Positions 17,885 through 27,682 are shown, counted from the first letter of the stretch. The stretch is DNA of 64,000 nucleotides from Maribacter sp. BPC-D8 (GCF_035207705.1 NZ_CP128187.1:2232001-2296000); one strand, 5' to 3'. The notes: generated from the letters alone by a model not told the origin. Translations and numbers: made by a program.

Positions 17885-19975
17885 ATGTTTAAAATAGCCG
17901 CTAGTTTAACCGCTAAGAAACCAATTATAAAAATATTTTTCACTCTAATAATAATCGTTTTTACATCGATTTGCTATGGACAAAATACAGCCATACCCGA
18001 TGCTAATTTTGAACAAGCATTAATTGACCTCGGTTATGATACAGCTCCTATAGATGGTTTTGTACCTACAGTTAACATTAATAGTATTACATCTCTAAAT
18101 GTTCCTTCGGCTACCATAGGTGATTTAACGGGTATTGAAGATTTTACAGCTTTACAAGCTTTGTACTGCCAATACAATAACCTAACAACGCTTGATTTAT
18201 CAAATAATACACAACTTAAAATAGTAAACTGCTATGGCAATAACTTAACAACTCTCGATTTTAGCAGTAATGCTATGCTTGAAGTATTAGGTTGTTACAA
18301 TAACCAACTTTCATCTATAAATGTTACTAATAACCCAGCATTAAAAAGCATATTAGCCTATGGAAACGCAGACTTAGAAACAATAGATGTAACAGGGAAT
18401 GGACAATTAATAGAATTAGAAGTACAAAATTGCAATATCACCGCTATTGATGTAACTCAATGTCCGCTCCTTGATGAATTAGTTTGTGGAGGTAATCCCT
18501 TATTAACAAGTCTCAATTTAGAGTACAACCCAGTACTAGTTTATCTTAGTTGTTCATATACAGGTATCACAAATTTAGATGTAACGAATAATCCCATTTT
18601 AGAAACAATTGATGTGCAATCTAATAGAATTGAAGCGATGGATTTTTCTCAGAATACCGTACTTAAAAAGTTATATATTAGAAATTGCGATTTTATAGCA
18701 GTGGATCTTTCTGACAATACTGCTTTAGAAATATTAGATTGTCAGGTAAACAACCTAACCAGTTTAGACTTGCAAACCAATCTTGCTTTAAAAACTTTAA
18801 ATTGCCATGTAAATAATATTGCAGATTTAGATGTAAGCTTAAACACCGAACTCAAATATTTAAGTTGTCATCAGAATAACATGAATACCTTAAAGGTTGC
18901 ATCTGGTAATTCATTGGAAACCGTCTTATGTTATCAAAATAATTATACAAGCTTAGACTTTTCTCAAAATACAAGCTTAGGTCGATTACGAATTCAAAAC
19001 AGCCCGCTAATTGAAAGTGTAAATCTTAGAAATGGTAATAACACTGCGATGGACCGCGTAGATTTTTATGCAGACAATTGTCCTAAATTTAGTTGTGCAA
19101 TTGTAGATAACAAGACCTATAGCACTAATGAATGGACCCGTGTTGATGCGACTTTAACCTTTATAGAAACCCAAACCGAGTGTGATGCCTTAACAGAATC
19201 ATTCATTACAACTTGGCAAACCACAGCTCCAAACGAAAGCATTACCATACCAACCTTTCCTTCAGAAATTTATAATTACACTGTAGATTGGGGAGATGGT
19301 TTTACAACTACAGAAACAGGAGATGCTACTCATGTTTACACAACAGCAGGAAATAAAACCGTAAGTATTAGCGGTACTTTTCCTCGTATATATTTTAATA
19401 ATACTGGCGATAAAGACAAAATAATCTCAATAGACCAATGGGGCAGTCAAGTATGGACTTCTATGGCGCAAGCATTTAGCGGTTGTACTAATTTGGTAGG
19501 GCTAACGATTCCTTCTGACAAACCTATACTTTCTGGTGTTACTGATGCAACTAGGATGTTTTACGGTTGTACTTCTTTCAATCAAAATATTGGTAATTGG
19601 GATGTTGGTGCTCTACAAAACATGAATTCTATGTTCGCTTTTACTTCTGCTTTTAATCAAGATATTGGTGGATGGAATGTAGGTGCAGTTAAAAACATGG
19701 CTTCTATGTTTCAAGATGCAACTGCTTTTAATAAAGATATAAGTAATTGGAATGTATCTGAGGTTACTACAATGTATTCTATGTTTAGTCGCGCTACTGA
19801 CTTTAATAATGGTAGCACAGCACTAACTTGGACTAATGGTAGTAGTACATCAAAAGTAACTACTATGGAATTGATGTTTAGAGATGCTGCTGCATTTAAC
19901 CAAAACATAAGTAGTTGGAATGTTTCTTCTGTAGAGAACATGAGTAAGATGTTTGATAGTGCAACGGTTTTTTAA
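17885..19975 (+). CDS. Giant T9SS surface protein, N-terminal part (frameshifted)
   Basis: 696 residues up to a TAA created by a frameshift. Signal peptide (to about CYGQ at residue 33), then ~15 short leucine-rich repeats of the LDLSNNTxLKxLxC type (residues ~75-410), a PKD-like domain (YTVDWGDGFTT, ~440-505), and the first BspA/DUF285 repeats (MFxxATxFNQDISxWNVSxVxxM). The protein would stop in the middle of a DUF285 repeat; removing one T from the T6 run at 19968-19973 restores the frame into the downstream ORF and yields the repeat sequence expected. In the state shown, the product would be secreted but lack the Fn3-like repeats and the T9SS signal. Confidence 0.8.
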   Translation: MFKIAASLTAKKPIIKIFFTLIIIVFTSICYGQNTAIPDANFEQALIDLGYDTAPIDGFVPTVNINSITSLNVPSATIGDLTGIEDFTALQALYCQYNNLTTLDLSNNTQLKIVNCYGNNLTTLDFSSNAMLEVLGCYNNQLSSINVTNNPALKSILAYGNADLETIDVTGNGQLIELEVQNCNITAIDVTQCPLLDELVCGGNPLLTSLNLEYNPVLVYLSCSYTGITNLDVTNNPILETIDVQSNRIEAMDFSQNTVLKKLYIRNCDFIAVDLSDNTALEILDCQVNNLTSLDLQTNLALKTLNCHVNNIADLDVSLNTELKYLSCHQNNMNTLKVASGNSLETVLCYQNNYTSLDFSQNTSLGRLRIQNSPLIESVNLRNGNNTAMDRVDFYADNCPKFSCAIVDNKTYSTNEWTRVDATLTFIETQTECDALTESFITTWQTTAPNESITIPTFPSEIYNYTVDWGDGFTTTETGDATHVYTTAGNKTVSISGTFPRIYFNNTGDKDKIISIDQWGSQVWTSMAQAFSGCTNLVGLTIPSDKPILSGVTDATRMFYGCTSFNQNIGNWDVGALQNMNSMFAFTSAFNQDIGGWNVGAVKNMASMFQDATAFNKDISNWNVSEVTTMYSMFSRATDFNNGSTALTWTNGSSTSKVTTMELMFRDAAAFNQNISSWNVSSVENMSKMFDSATVF

Positions 19976-22900
19976 TAATGATGGCGTTGCATTAACTTGG
20001 ACTAGTGGCACGGGTACTTCAAAAGTTACCAATATGTCTACAATGTTTGAAAAAGCAGTGGCATTTAATCAAGATATAAGTAGTTGGAATGTGTCTGATG
20101 TTGATAATATGAACTACATGTTCAATCGTGCTACAGCATTTAATAACGGAGGTACAGCCTTAACTTGGACTAATGGAACTGGTACATCAAAGGTTAGGCA
20201 AATGAATGCTATGTTTAGTGATGCAACTGTATTTAATCAAAATATAAGTAGTTGGAATGTGTCTGAGGTTGTTGTAATGAATAATATGTTTACAGATGCC
20301 ACATCTTTTAATCAAGATATAAGTAGTTGGAATGTATCTAAAGTTACAAACATGAATTCAATGTTTTATGGTACTACTGATTATAATAATGACGGGCAAC
20401 CATTAACTTGGACGAATGGCACTGGTACAATGAATGTTACCAGAATGAACTCTATGTTTCGTAATGCAGAAGCTTTTAACCAAGATATTAGCACTTGGAA
20501 CGTTTCTAAGGTTGAAGGAATGGCAAATATGTTTGATAGTTCAATAAAGTTTGATCAAAATTTAGAAAATTGGACTATTACTAGCTTAACAAATGCGAAT
20601 CTAATGTTTAAAGACGCGAAACTTTCAACAGAAAATTATGATAAATTACTAATAAGCTGGAGTTCACAAACATTAAATGCGGGCGTTGTATTTAGCGGTG
20701 GTAATAGTAAATATTGCTTATCGGAAACACAAAGACAAAATATAATTACTAATGATAGTTGGACAATTACTGATGGTGGAAAAGAATGTGTAGCCATCAC
20801 TCCTTCATGTCCGGTAGTAACTGCGCCTTCTAATACAGATACGGATGTTTCTATCAATCCGACATTTACTTGGAATGCCGCTAATGGGGCTACTGGTTAT
20901 AGAATAACCATCGGTACAACATCGGGTGGAACTGAATTTGAAAATACCACATTGGCAAATGTATTGACTTACACTCCAACAACAAGTCTAATTGAAAACA
21001 CGACCTATTTTACTTCGGTTTATGCGATAAATACTGTTGGTGAATCTACCGCTTGTGCTGTTATTGAATATGAAACGGAAACTTTACCAACAGCTCCTTC
21101 ATGCCCGGTAGTAACTTCACCTTCTAATACAGATATGGATGTTGCTATCAATCCGACATTTACTTGGAATGCCGCTGATGGGGCTACTGGTTATAGAATA
21201 ACCATCGGTACAACATCGGGTGGAACTGAATTTGAAAATACCACATTGGCAAATGTATTGACTTACACTCCAACAACAAGTCTAATTGAAAACACGACCT
21301 ATTTTACTTCGGTTTATACGATAAATACTGTTGGTGAATCAACCGCTTGTGCTGTTATTGAATTTGAAACGGAAACTTTACCAACAGCTCCTTCATGCCC
21401 GGTAGTAACTTCACCTTCTAATACAGATACGGATGTTTCAATCAATCCGACATTTACTTGGAATGCCGCTAATGGGGCTACTGGTTATAGAATAACCATC
21501 GGTACAACATCGGGTGGAACTGAATTTGAAAATACCACATTGGCAAATGTATTGACTTACACTCCAACAACAAGTCTAATTGAAAACACGACCTATTTTA
21601 CTTCGGTTTATGCGATAAATACTGTTGGTGAATCAACCGCTTGTGCTGTTATTGAATTTGAAACGGAAACTTTACCAACAGCTCCTTCATGCCCGGTAGT
21701 AACTTCACCTTCTAATACAGATACGGATGTTTCAATCAATCCGACATTTACTTGGAATGCCGCTGATGGGGCTACTGGTTATAGAATAACCATCGGTACA
21801 ACATCGGGTGGAACTGAATTTGAAAATACCACATTGGCAAATGTATTGACTTACACCACAACAACAAGTCTAATTGAAAACACGACCTATTTTACTTCGG
21901 TTTATGCGATAAATACTGTTGGTGAATCAACCGCTTGTGCTGTTATTGAATTTGAAACGGAAACTTTACCAACGGCTCCTTCATGCCCTGTAGTAACTGC
22001 GCCTTCTAATACAGATACGGATGTTTCTATCAATCCGACATTTACTTGGAATGCCGCTGATGGGGCTACTGGTTATAGAATAACCATCGGTACAACATCG
22101 GGTGGAACTGAATTTGAAAATACCACATTGGCAAATGTATTGACTTACACTCCAACAACAAGTCTAATTGAAAACACGACCTATTTTACTTCGGTTTATG
22201 CGATAAATACTGTTGGTGAATCTACCGCTTGTGCTGTTATTGAATTTGAAACGGAAACTTTACCAACAGCTCCTTCATGCCCGGTAGTAACTTCACCTTC
22301 TAATACAGATACTGATGTTGCTATCAATCCGACATTTACTTGGAATGCCGCTGATGGGGCTACTGGTTATAGAATAACCATCGGTACAACATCGGGTGGA
22401 ACTGAATTTGAAAATACCACATTGGCAAATGTATTGACTTACACTCCAACAACAAGTCTAATTGAAAACACGACCTATTTTACTTCGGTTTATGCGATAA
22501 ATACTGTTGGTGAATCAACCGCTTGTGCTGTTATTGAATTTGAAACGGAAACTTTACCAACGGCTCCTTCATGCCCTGTAGTAACTGCGCCTTCTAATAC
22601 AGATACTGATGTTTCTATCAATCCGACATTTACTTGGAATGCCGCTGATGGGGCTACTGGTTATAGAATAACCATCGGTACAACATCGGGTGGAACTGAA
22701 TTTGAAAATACCACATTGGCAAATGTATTGACTTACACCACAACAACAAGTCTAATTGAAAACACGACCTATTTTACTTCGGTTTATGCGATAAATACTG
22801 TTGGTGAATCAACCGCTTGTGCTGTTATTGAATATGAAACGGAAATTTTACCAACAGCTCCTTCATGCCCGGTAGTAACTTCACCTTCTAATACAGATAC

Positions 22901-25154
22901 TGATGTTTCTATCAATCCGACATTTACTTGGAACAAAGTTACTGATGCAAATGCGTATCGAATCGTTATCACAAAAACATCAGACAATTCAGAAATTGTA
23001 AATGAGAGTTTGGGTGATGTAGATGAGTATACATTGACTACAAGTTTAGAAAATGACACGGATTATTCTGTAACTGTTTATCCTACCGATGGTACTACTG
23101 AAAATAGCAGTTGTACTGCAACAAACTTTAAAACTGAAGTCGTTACAATAACGCCGCTTGACTGTCCCGTAATAAGCTCTGCAACAACTAATGTTTCTTT
23201 GCTTCCTACTATTGAATGGAACAAAGTTACTGATGCAAGTGCATATCGTATTGTCATCATAAAAACATCAGACAATTCAGAAATTGTAAATGAGAGTTTG
23301 GGTGATGTAGATGAGTATACATTGACTACAAGTTTAGAAAATGACACGGATTATTCTGTAACTGTTTATCCTACCGATGGTACTACTGAAAATAGCAGTT
23401 GTACTGCAACAAACTTTAAAACTGAAGTCGTTACAATAACGCCGCTTGACTGTCCCGTAATAAGCTCTGCAACAACTAATGTTTCTTTGCTTCCTACTAT
23501 TGAATGGAACAAAGTTACTGATGCAAGTGCATATCGTATTGTCATCATAAAAACATCAGACAATTCAGAAATTGCAAATGAGAGTTTGGGTGATGTAGAT
23601 GAGTATACATTGACTACAAGTTTAGAAAATGACACGGATTATTCTGTAACTGTTTATCCTACCGATGGTACTACTGAAAATAGCAGTTGTACTGCAACAA
23701 ACTTTAAAACCGTAGAAGCTACAATAACGCCGCTTGACTGTCCCGTAATAAGCTCAACAACAACTAATGTTTCTTTGTTTCCTACTATTGAATGGAACAA
23801 AGTTACTGACGCAAGTGCATATCGTATTGTCATCATAAAAACATCAGACAATTCAGAAATTGCAAATGAGAGTTTGGGTGATGTAGATGAGTATACATTG
23901 ACTACAAGTTTAGAAAATGACACGGATTATTCCGTAACTGTTTATCCTACCGATGGTACTACTGAAAATAGCAGTTGTACTGCAACAAACTTTAAAACCG
24001 TAGAAGCTACAATAACGCCGCTTGACTGTCCCGTAATAAGCTCAACAACAACTAATGTTTCTTTGTTTCCTACTATTGAATGGAACAAAGTTACTGACGC
24101 AAGTGCATATCGTATTGTCATCATAAAAACATCAGACAATTCAGAAATTGCAAATGAGAGTTTGGGTGATGTAGATGAGTATACATTGACTACAAGTTTA
24201 GAAAATGACACGGATTATTCCGTAACTGTTTATCCTACCGATGGTACTACTGAAAATAGCAGTTGTACTGCAACAAACTTTAAAACCGTAGAAGCTACAA
24301 TAACGCCGCTTGACTGTCCCGTAATAAGCTCAACAACAACTAATGTTTCTTTGTTTCCTACTATTGAATGGAACAAAGTTACTGACGCAAGTGCATATCG
24401 TATTGTCATCATAAAAACATCAGACAATTCAGAAATTGCAAATGAGAGTTTGGGTGATGTAGATGAGTATACATTGACTACAAGTTTAGAAAATGACACG
24501 GATTATTCTGTAGTAATATATCCTACTGATGGTACAAATGCAAATACGAGCTGTACTGCTACAGATTTTAAAACGGTAGCTGCAACACCAACATCTACAA
24601 AGTGTCCTGAAATAAGTTCACCAATTAATGAATCTGAAAATGTTTCTATTAATCCTACCATTTCATGGAATGCTTTTGATGAGACGACTGGTTATAACAT
24701 AACGATAACAACATCAGATGGTTTAAAAATTGAGGATGCTACATTAGAAAATGTTGATGAATATATGATTGAGAATACCTTAGATGAAGACACCACCTAT
24801 TATGTTACGCTCTATACTATGAATAGTGAAGGTGAAATTTCAGGTTGTGAAACAACATCATCTTTTACAACCCAAAAATCAATGGTAATAACTACAGAAG
24901 GTATCTCACCATTCTTTACACCAAACAACGATGGTTATCACGACTCTTGGAATGTTGAGGATGTAGACAATACTATTGACTACATATATGTACTGGATCG
25001 ATTCGGAAAAATTCTTAAACAGATTAGACCTGAGTCAGAAGGTTGGGATGGCACCTATATGGGCAAACCTATGGCAGAAGATGACTACTGGTATGTAATA
25101 GTACATGATTCTGGAGCACAAGAAAGAGGACATTTTAGTTTAATAAAAAGATAA
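19953..25154 (+). CDS. Giant T9SS surface protein, C-terminal part (frameshifted)
   Basis: Continuation of the upstream ORF in another frame; the TTG at 19953 is not a credible start, and translation should enter at about 19974. It contains ~8 more DUF285/BspA repeats (to ~20,630), a Cys-containing linker, seven near-identical 98-residue Fn3/Ig-like repeats, one chimeric unit, five 96-residue repeats of a second type, one diverged unit, and a C-terminal CHU_C/type B T9SS sorting domain (ISPFFTPNNDGYHDSWNV, VLDRFGKILK, GWDGTYMGKPM, DYWYVIV). The whole gene would encode ~2,422 residues: a typical T9SS-exported adhesin. The partner PorP/SprF gene starts 5 bp after the stop. Confidence 0.8.
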   Translation: MIVQRFFNNDGVALTWTSGTGTSKVTNMSTMFEKAVAFNQDISSWNVSDVDNMNYMFNRATAFNNGGTALTWTNGTGTSKVRQMNAMFSDATVFNQNISSWNVSEVVVMNNMFTDATSFNQDISSWNVSKVTNMNSMFYGTTDYNNDGQPLTWTNGTGTMNVTRMNSMFRNAEAFNQDISTWNVSKVEGMANMFDSSIKFDQNLENWTITSLTNANLMFKDAKLSTENYDKLLISWSSQTLNAGVVFSGGNSKYCLSETQRQNIITNDSWTITDGGKECVAITPSCPVVTAPSNTDTDVSINPTFTWNAANGATGYRITIGTTSGGTEFENTTLANVLTYTPTTSLIENTTYFTSVYAINTVGESTACAVIEYETETLPTAPSCPVVTSPSNTDMDVAINPTFTWNAADGATGYRITIGTTSGGTEFENTTLANVLTYTPTTSLIENTTYFTSVYTINTVGESTACAVIEFETETLPTAPSCPVVTSPSNTDTDVSINPTFTWNAANGATGYRITIGTTSGGTEFENTTLANVLTYTPTTSLIENTTYFTSVYAINTVGESTACAVIEFETETLPTAPSCPVVTSPSNTDTDVSINPTFTWNAADGATGYRITIGTTSGGTEFENTTLANVLTYTTTTSLIENTTYFTSVYAINTVGESTACAVIEFETETLPTAPSCPVVTAPSNTDTDVSINPTFTWNAADGATGYRITIGTTSGGTEFENTTLANVLTYTPTTSLIENTTYFTSVYAINTVGESTACAVIEFETETLPTAPSCPVVTSPSNTDTDVAINPTFTWNAADGATGYRITIGTTSGGTEFENTTLANVLTYTPTTSLIENTTYFTSVYAINTVGESTACAVIEFETETLPTAPSCPVVTAPSNTDTDVSINPTFTWNAADGATGYRITIGTTSGGTEFENTTLANVLTYTTTTSLIENTTYFTSVYAINTVGESTACAVIEYETEILPTAPSCPVVTSPSNTDTDVSINPTFTWNKVTDANAYRIVITKTSDNSEIVNESLGDVDEYTLTTSLENDTDYSVTVYPTDGTTENSSCTATNFKTEVVTITPLDCPVISSATTNVSLLPTIEWNKVTDASAYRIVIIKTSDNSEIVNESLGDVDEYTLTTSLENDTDYSVTVYPTDGTTENSSCTATNFKTEVVTITPLDCPVISSATTNVSLLPTIEWNKVTDASAYRIVIIKTSDNSEIANESLGDVDEYTLTTSLENDTDYSVTVYPTDGTTENSSCTATNFKTVEATITPLDCPVISSTTTNVSLFPTIEWNKVTDASAYRIVIIKTSDNSEIANESLGDVDEYTLTTSLENDTDYSVTVYPTDGTTENSSCTATNFKTVEATITPLDCPVISSTTTNVSLFPTIEWNKVTDASAYRIVIIKTSDNSEIANESLGDVDEYTLTTSLENDTDYSVTVYPTDGTTENSSCTATNFKTVEATITPLDCPVISSTTTNVSLFPTIEWNKVTDASAYRIVIIKTSDNSEIANESLGDVDEYTLTTSLENDTDYSVVIYPTDGTNANTSCTATDFKTVAATPTSTKCPEISSPINESENVSINPTISWNAFDETTGYNITITTSDGLKIEDATLENVDEYMIENTLDEDTTYYVTLYTMNSEGEISGCETTSSFTTQKSMVITTEGISPFFTPNNDGYHDSWNVEDVDNTIDYIYVLDRFGKILKQIRPESEGWDGTYMGKPMAEDDYWYVIVHDSGAQERGHFSLIKR
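19968..19973 (+). other. T6 run causing a +1 frameshift
   Basis: Six consecutive T in GCAACGG-TTTTTT-AATAATG. With five T the codons read GTT TTT AAT AAT GAT and continue the repeat as MFDSATVFNNDGVALTW, which matches sister repeats such as MFNRATAFNNGGTALTW. So one extra base breaks an otherwise intact gene. It could be a homopolymer sequencing error, a true mutation, or slipped-strand variation. Confidence 0.85.
20802..22859 (+). repeat. Seven tandem 294-bp repeats (98-residue Fn3-like units)
   Basis: Unit starts (CCTTCATG) at 20802, 21096, 21390, 21684, 21978, 22272 and 22566, exactly 294 bp apart. Units are almost identical in DNA as well as protein; they differ at a few sites (T[A/S]PSN, NAA[N/D]G, T[P/T]TTSL), and these variants are shuffled among units, the sign of recent unequal crossing-over or gene conversion. 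In frame within the adhesin, so copy-number change would lengthen or shorten the stalk. Confidence 0.95.
22860..23159 (+). repeat. Chimeric repeat unit joining the two arrays
   Basis: The first third is the 98-residue type (CPVVTSPSNTDTDVSINPTF); the rest is the second type (NKVTDANAYRIVITKTSD and onward). The switch falls at the shared TW-N of both types, around 22930. This looks like a recombination junction between two repeat families. Confidence 0.8.
23160..24599 (+). repeat. Five tandem 288-bp repeats (96-residue Fn3-like units)
   Basis: Unit starts (GACTGTCCCG) at 23160, 23448, 23736, 24024 and 24312, each 288 bp apart. The third to fifth are essentially identical (SSTTTNVSLFPTIEW) and differ from the first two (SSATTNVSLLPTIEW); the tail of the fifth diverges (VVIYPTDGTNANTS). 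The arrays end at a diverged unit before the T9SS sorting domain. Confidence 0.95.
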
Positions 25155-25159
25155 TAACC

Positions 25160-26155
25160 ATGCAAAAATCAATTTATCTTTTATTAACAGCCATAAGTAT
25201 GTTCTTTACTCAGTTTTTAGGAGCTCAAGGCACATTACCCGTCTATTCAGATTATTTATCTGATAACATATTTATGGTACACCCAAGTGCCGCAGGTATT
25301 GGTAATAGCGCAAAATTAAGAATAACGCATCGCCAACAATGGAACGGAGTTAGCGACTCACCCGCATTACAAACCATAAGCATGCACAGCAGTATAGGAA
25401 ATAACGCTGCCTTAGGTGGTTTAATTTTCAATGATAAAAACGGATTTCATTCTCAAGTCGGTTTTCAAGGGGCTTATGCATATCATTTAAATTTTGGCAC
25501 CTACGAAGCTTTAAATCAATTATCATTTGGTCTGGCAGCTTCGTATGTTCTAAATAGTTTAGATCAGCGAACTTTTGCTGATTTTGATCCTATTGTTGCT
25601 CAGATTGTACGGTCAGAAGCTTATTTCAATGCCGATTTGAGTTTTGCATATCACAAGTTAGACGGATTTGTGTATCTAACTGCTAAAAATATTTTGTTGA
25701 ATACTCGTGATGTTCAAAACTCAGAGTTTAAATCATTGAACTTAAGAAGGTACCTTTTGAATGTAGGGTATTTTATTGGTCGTGGACAAAATATTCAATT
25801 TGAACCATCAGCGATGTTTCAATATGTAGAAAATACTGGTGAAAAATTATTAGATATTAATGCCAAAGTATATCAAACATTTGGTAGTGTTGCAAGAGCT
25901 TGGGTAGCACTTTCGTACCGAAGAAGCTTAGAAAAAAACGAGGTACAGAATTTTAATCTTATTACGCCAATAGTAGGTGTAGAATTTGATCGATTCTTAA
26001 TTTCATATACCTACTCTAGTGAAGTGGGAGGCTTGGTTACAGGCAATGGAGGTTTTCACCAAATTACACTAGGGGCAAATTTATTTTCTAAAAACAGATC
26101 AAATCGTGGTTACAACTCTAGATATAACACCTTTTTATACAAGACTAACAATTAA
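25160..26155 (+). CDS. PorP/SprF-family T9SS outer-membrane protein
   Basis: 331 residues with a signal peptide (to about LGAQG). The mature start (PVYSDYLSDNIFMVHPSAAGIGNSAKLRITHRQQWNGV) is the signature of the PorP/SprF family: an N-terminal motif followed by a ~14-strand outer-membrane beta-barrel. Family members are often encoded directly downstream of large proteins with type B sorting signals and, as with SprF for SprB, are needed for their export or attachment. Spacing of 5 bp to the adhesin gene supports a dedicated partnership. Confidence 0.92.
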   Translation: MQKSIYLLLTAISMFFTQFLGAQGTLPVYSDYLSDNIFMVHPSAAGIGNSAKLRITHRQQWNGVSDSPALQTISMHSSIGNNAALGGLIFNDKNGFHSQVGFQGAYAYHLNFGTYEALNQLSFGLAASYVLNSLDQRTFADFDPIVAQIVRSEAYFNADLSFAYHKLDGFVYLTAKNILLNTRDVQNSEFKSLNLRRYLLNVGYFIGRGQNIQFEPSAMFQYVENTGEKLLDINAKVYQTFGSVARAWVALSYRRSLEKNEVQNFNLITPIVGVEFDRFLISYTYSSEVGGLVTGNGGFHQITLGANLFSKNRSNRGYNSRYNTFLYKTNN

Positions 26156-26225
26156 CCCATTTCATTTATTCTACTAAAGCTTTTTTAGATAGTTCTATTA
26201 GTTTCTATCGATAGGTAATAAATAT

Positions 26226-26243
26226 GTGACTAGTATCAGTCAC
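26226..26243. promoter_or_regulatory. 18-bp inverted repeat upstream of DUF4272 gene
   Basis: GTGACT-AGTATC-AGTCAC: perfect 6-bp arms with a 6-bp spacer, in the 219-bp gap between the PorP-like gene and the DUF4272 gene. Size and symmetry suit a dimeric repressor; no other evidence. Confidence 0.3.
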
Positions 26244-26374
26244 TTTCATTTAATAACTTCTAAATCTCCATTCAAAAAACCACATTTCCTATCCAAAAAC
26301 TTAGGTACTTGCATCTAAACATGCAACAAAGTATATTCGAATACGTTAGAAAATTAAACTTCAATAACAACAAT

Positions 26375-27136
26375 ATGGGGATATTCAAAAATTTATTCGG
26401 TTCAAAAGATAATGAAGAACCAAAAAAGGAAACTCAAAACACACCTACTTCGAAGTCTTATGATGACATCGCTTGGATGACAGACCTTAGACGAGAAAAT
26501 TTAGACATCTGTTTCAATGCAGGTTTCAAACCAACTACTAGCCTACCCACAGAATTAGGTAGGAAATTAAGACCTTCTATAGAAATTGCAAAACGGTTAC
26601 ATGCCATAAAAGCATTAGTACTTTGGGTGATGGTACCAGAAGAAAATTTACCAAAAGAACAGATCTTAAGTTTTATAGAAAACAATAATCTTGAAGATTT
26701 CATGACTGCAGAAGAAAAATCTATCTTAACAGTATCACGCGATGATGAACAAGCAAGAAACGCTATTGGTTGGAAATTTGAAAACGCCTGGCCTTTGGCT
26801 TGGTATTTCGGATACAAACAACCTGATATAACAGGCGAGATGATGTCAGGCGATCAAATGCAAGACATTTTAAGCAATTACACCTGCAAATTAGATGGTA
26901 GTGTAGAAGATTGGGCAAAAGACCAAGAGACAGTCACAGAAAAAGATTTAATGCAAAAAGAAGATTTGTTCTACTGTTTACATAACGCAGTTAGAAGTGG
27001 TCAATTAGGTCATGCTACAGTACCTACAGGTTTTGACCCTATGGGCAATGGTGGTGTTATTCATGAACGAAGACATTCTTTAACCTACATGGTTTCTAAA
27101 GATACTAGTTGGGATGACACTGATTTAAGCACCTAG
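26375..27136 (+). CDS. DUF4272 family protein
   Basis: 253 residues from ATG 26375, giving MGIFKNLFGSKD; an in-frame TTG at 26309 and ATG at 26321 would add an unlikely tail. Residues ~25-245 fit DUF4272: RRENLDICFNAGFKP near the start, IAKRLHAIKALVLWVMVPE, NAIGWKFENAWPLAWYFGY, and the closing RHSLTYMVSKDTSWDD. The family occurs in polymorphic-toxin immunity loci and elsewhere; its activity is unknown. First of four immunity-like genes on this strand. Confidence 0.75.
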   Translation: MGIFKNLFGSKDNEEPKKETQNTPTSKSYDDIAWMTDLRRENLDICFNAGFKPTTSLPTELGRKLRPSIEIAKRLHAIKALVLWVMVPEENLPKEQILSFIENNNLEDFMTAEEKSILTVSRDDEQARNAIGWKFENAWPLAWYFGYKQPDITGEMMSGDQMQDILSNYTCKLDGSVEDWAKDQETVTEKDLMQKEDLFYCLHNAVRSGQLGHATVPTGFDPMGNGGVIHERRHSLTYMVSKDTSWDDTDLST

Positions 27137-27214
27137 ATTAATTAGCTGTAGTTCATAATCTTATCAGTCGACAAACCGAAAACCTTCACTATTATCTTAT
27201 AAATAAATCATTAA

Positions 27215-27682
27215 ATGAAAATTCCTGAACTAATAGTAAGTTTCATAAACAAGAGTATTTCACTAGAAAATTTTTGCCTGCCACATTTCTATCCTAAAAT
27301 AGATTTATTTGAAGAGTTTCAAATAGGCTATAAGGTCAATGGTAATAGCGGTAAAAAAATTACTGGTGAAGCAGAAGGCGATTTTCAAGAGAACTGGTTT
27401 GTAATTTGTTCTGGATATTCAAACGACCCCTTTTTTATTGATATTAATGAAGAAGAGGAAAATTTTCCTGTTTATTTTGCATGGCATGGTGCAGGTAGCT
27501 GGGTGCCCATAAAAGTCTCTGAAAACATATTAGAATTTACTGATCAGCTTAATTTTTTAAGTGATTTAGAAGCTAACGAAGAACAAATACAAGAGAAATT
27601 AAAATCCAAAATCGATATAAAGAATAAATTTTGGGCAGAAGTATACAGTGAGTATGAAGAATATGATGATGATGATGAATAA
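27215..27682 (+). CDS. SUKH-like (SMI1/KNR4-like) protein
   Basis: 155 residues, soluble and acidic, ending in an Asp/Glu-rich tail (EYEEYDDDDE). The middle has the SUKH-style order of strands and a HG-x-G-W turn: WFVICSGYSNDPFFIDINEE, then FPVYFAWHGAGSWVPIKVSENILEF. SUKH proteins act mainly as immunity proteins against nuclease or other toxins. A DUF4272 gene lies upstream and another SMI1/KNR4 gene downstream, consistent with an immunity cluster. Confidence 0.6.
   Translation: MKIPELIVSFINKSISLENFCLPHFYPKIDLFEEFQIGYKVNGNSGKKITGEAEGDFQENWFVICSGYSNDPFFIDINEEEENFPVYFAWHGAGSWVPIKVSENILEFTDQLNFLSDLEANEEQIQEKLKSKIDIKNKFWAEVYSEYEEYDDDDE

Noticed and set aside
19953..19955. TTG as an independent start of the second adhesin part
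   Set aside because: It lies inside a repeat of the first part, encodes no signal peptide, and the frameshift explains the layout fully.
19968..19980. Programmed ribosomal frameshift in the adhesin
   Set aside because: No slippery heptamer with a convincing downstream stem or stop-context was found; a simple T6 indel is the more economical reading.
22784..24499. Six similar minus-strand ORFs of ~90 codons at ~288-bp spacing
   Set aside because: They are antisense shadows of the second Fn3-like array; identical spacing comes from the repeats themselves. No start signals or protein families.
20802..24599. Regular repeats resembling a CRISPR array
   Set aside because: Units are 288-294 bp, in frame, nearly identical over their full length, without spacers or cas genes.
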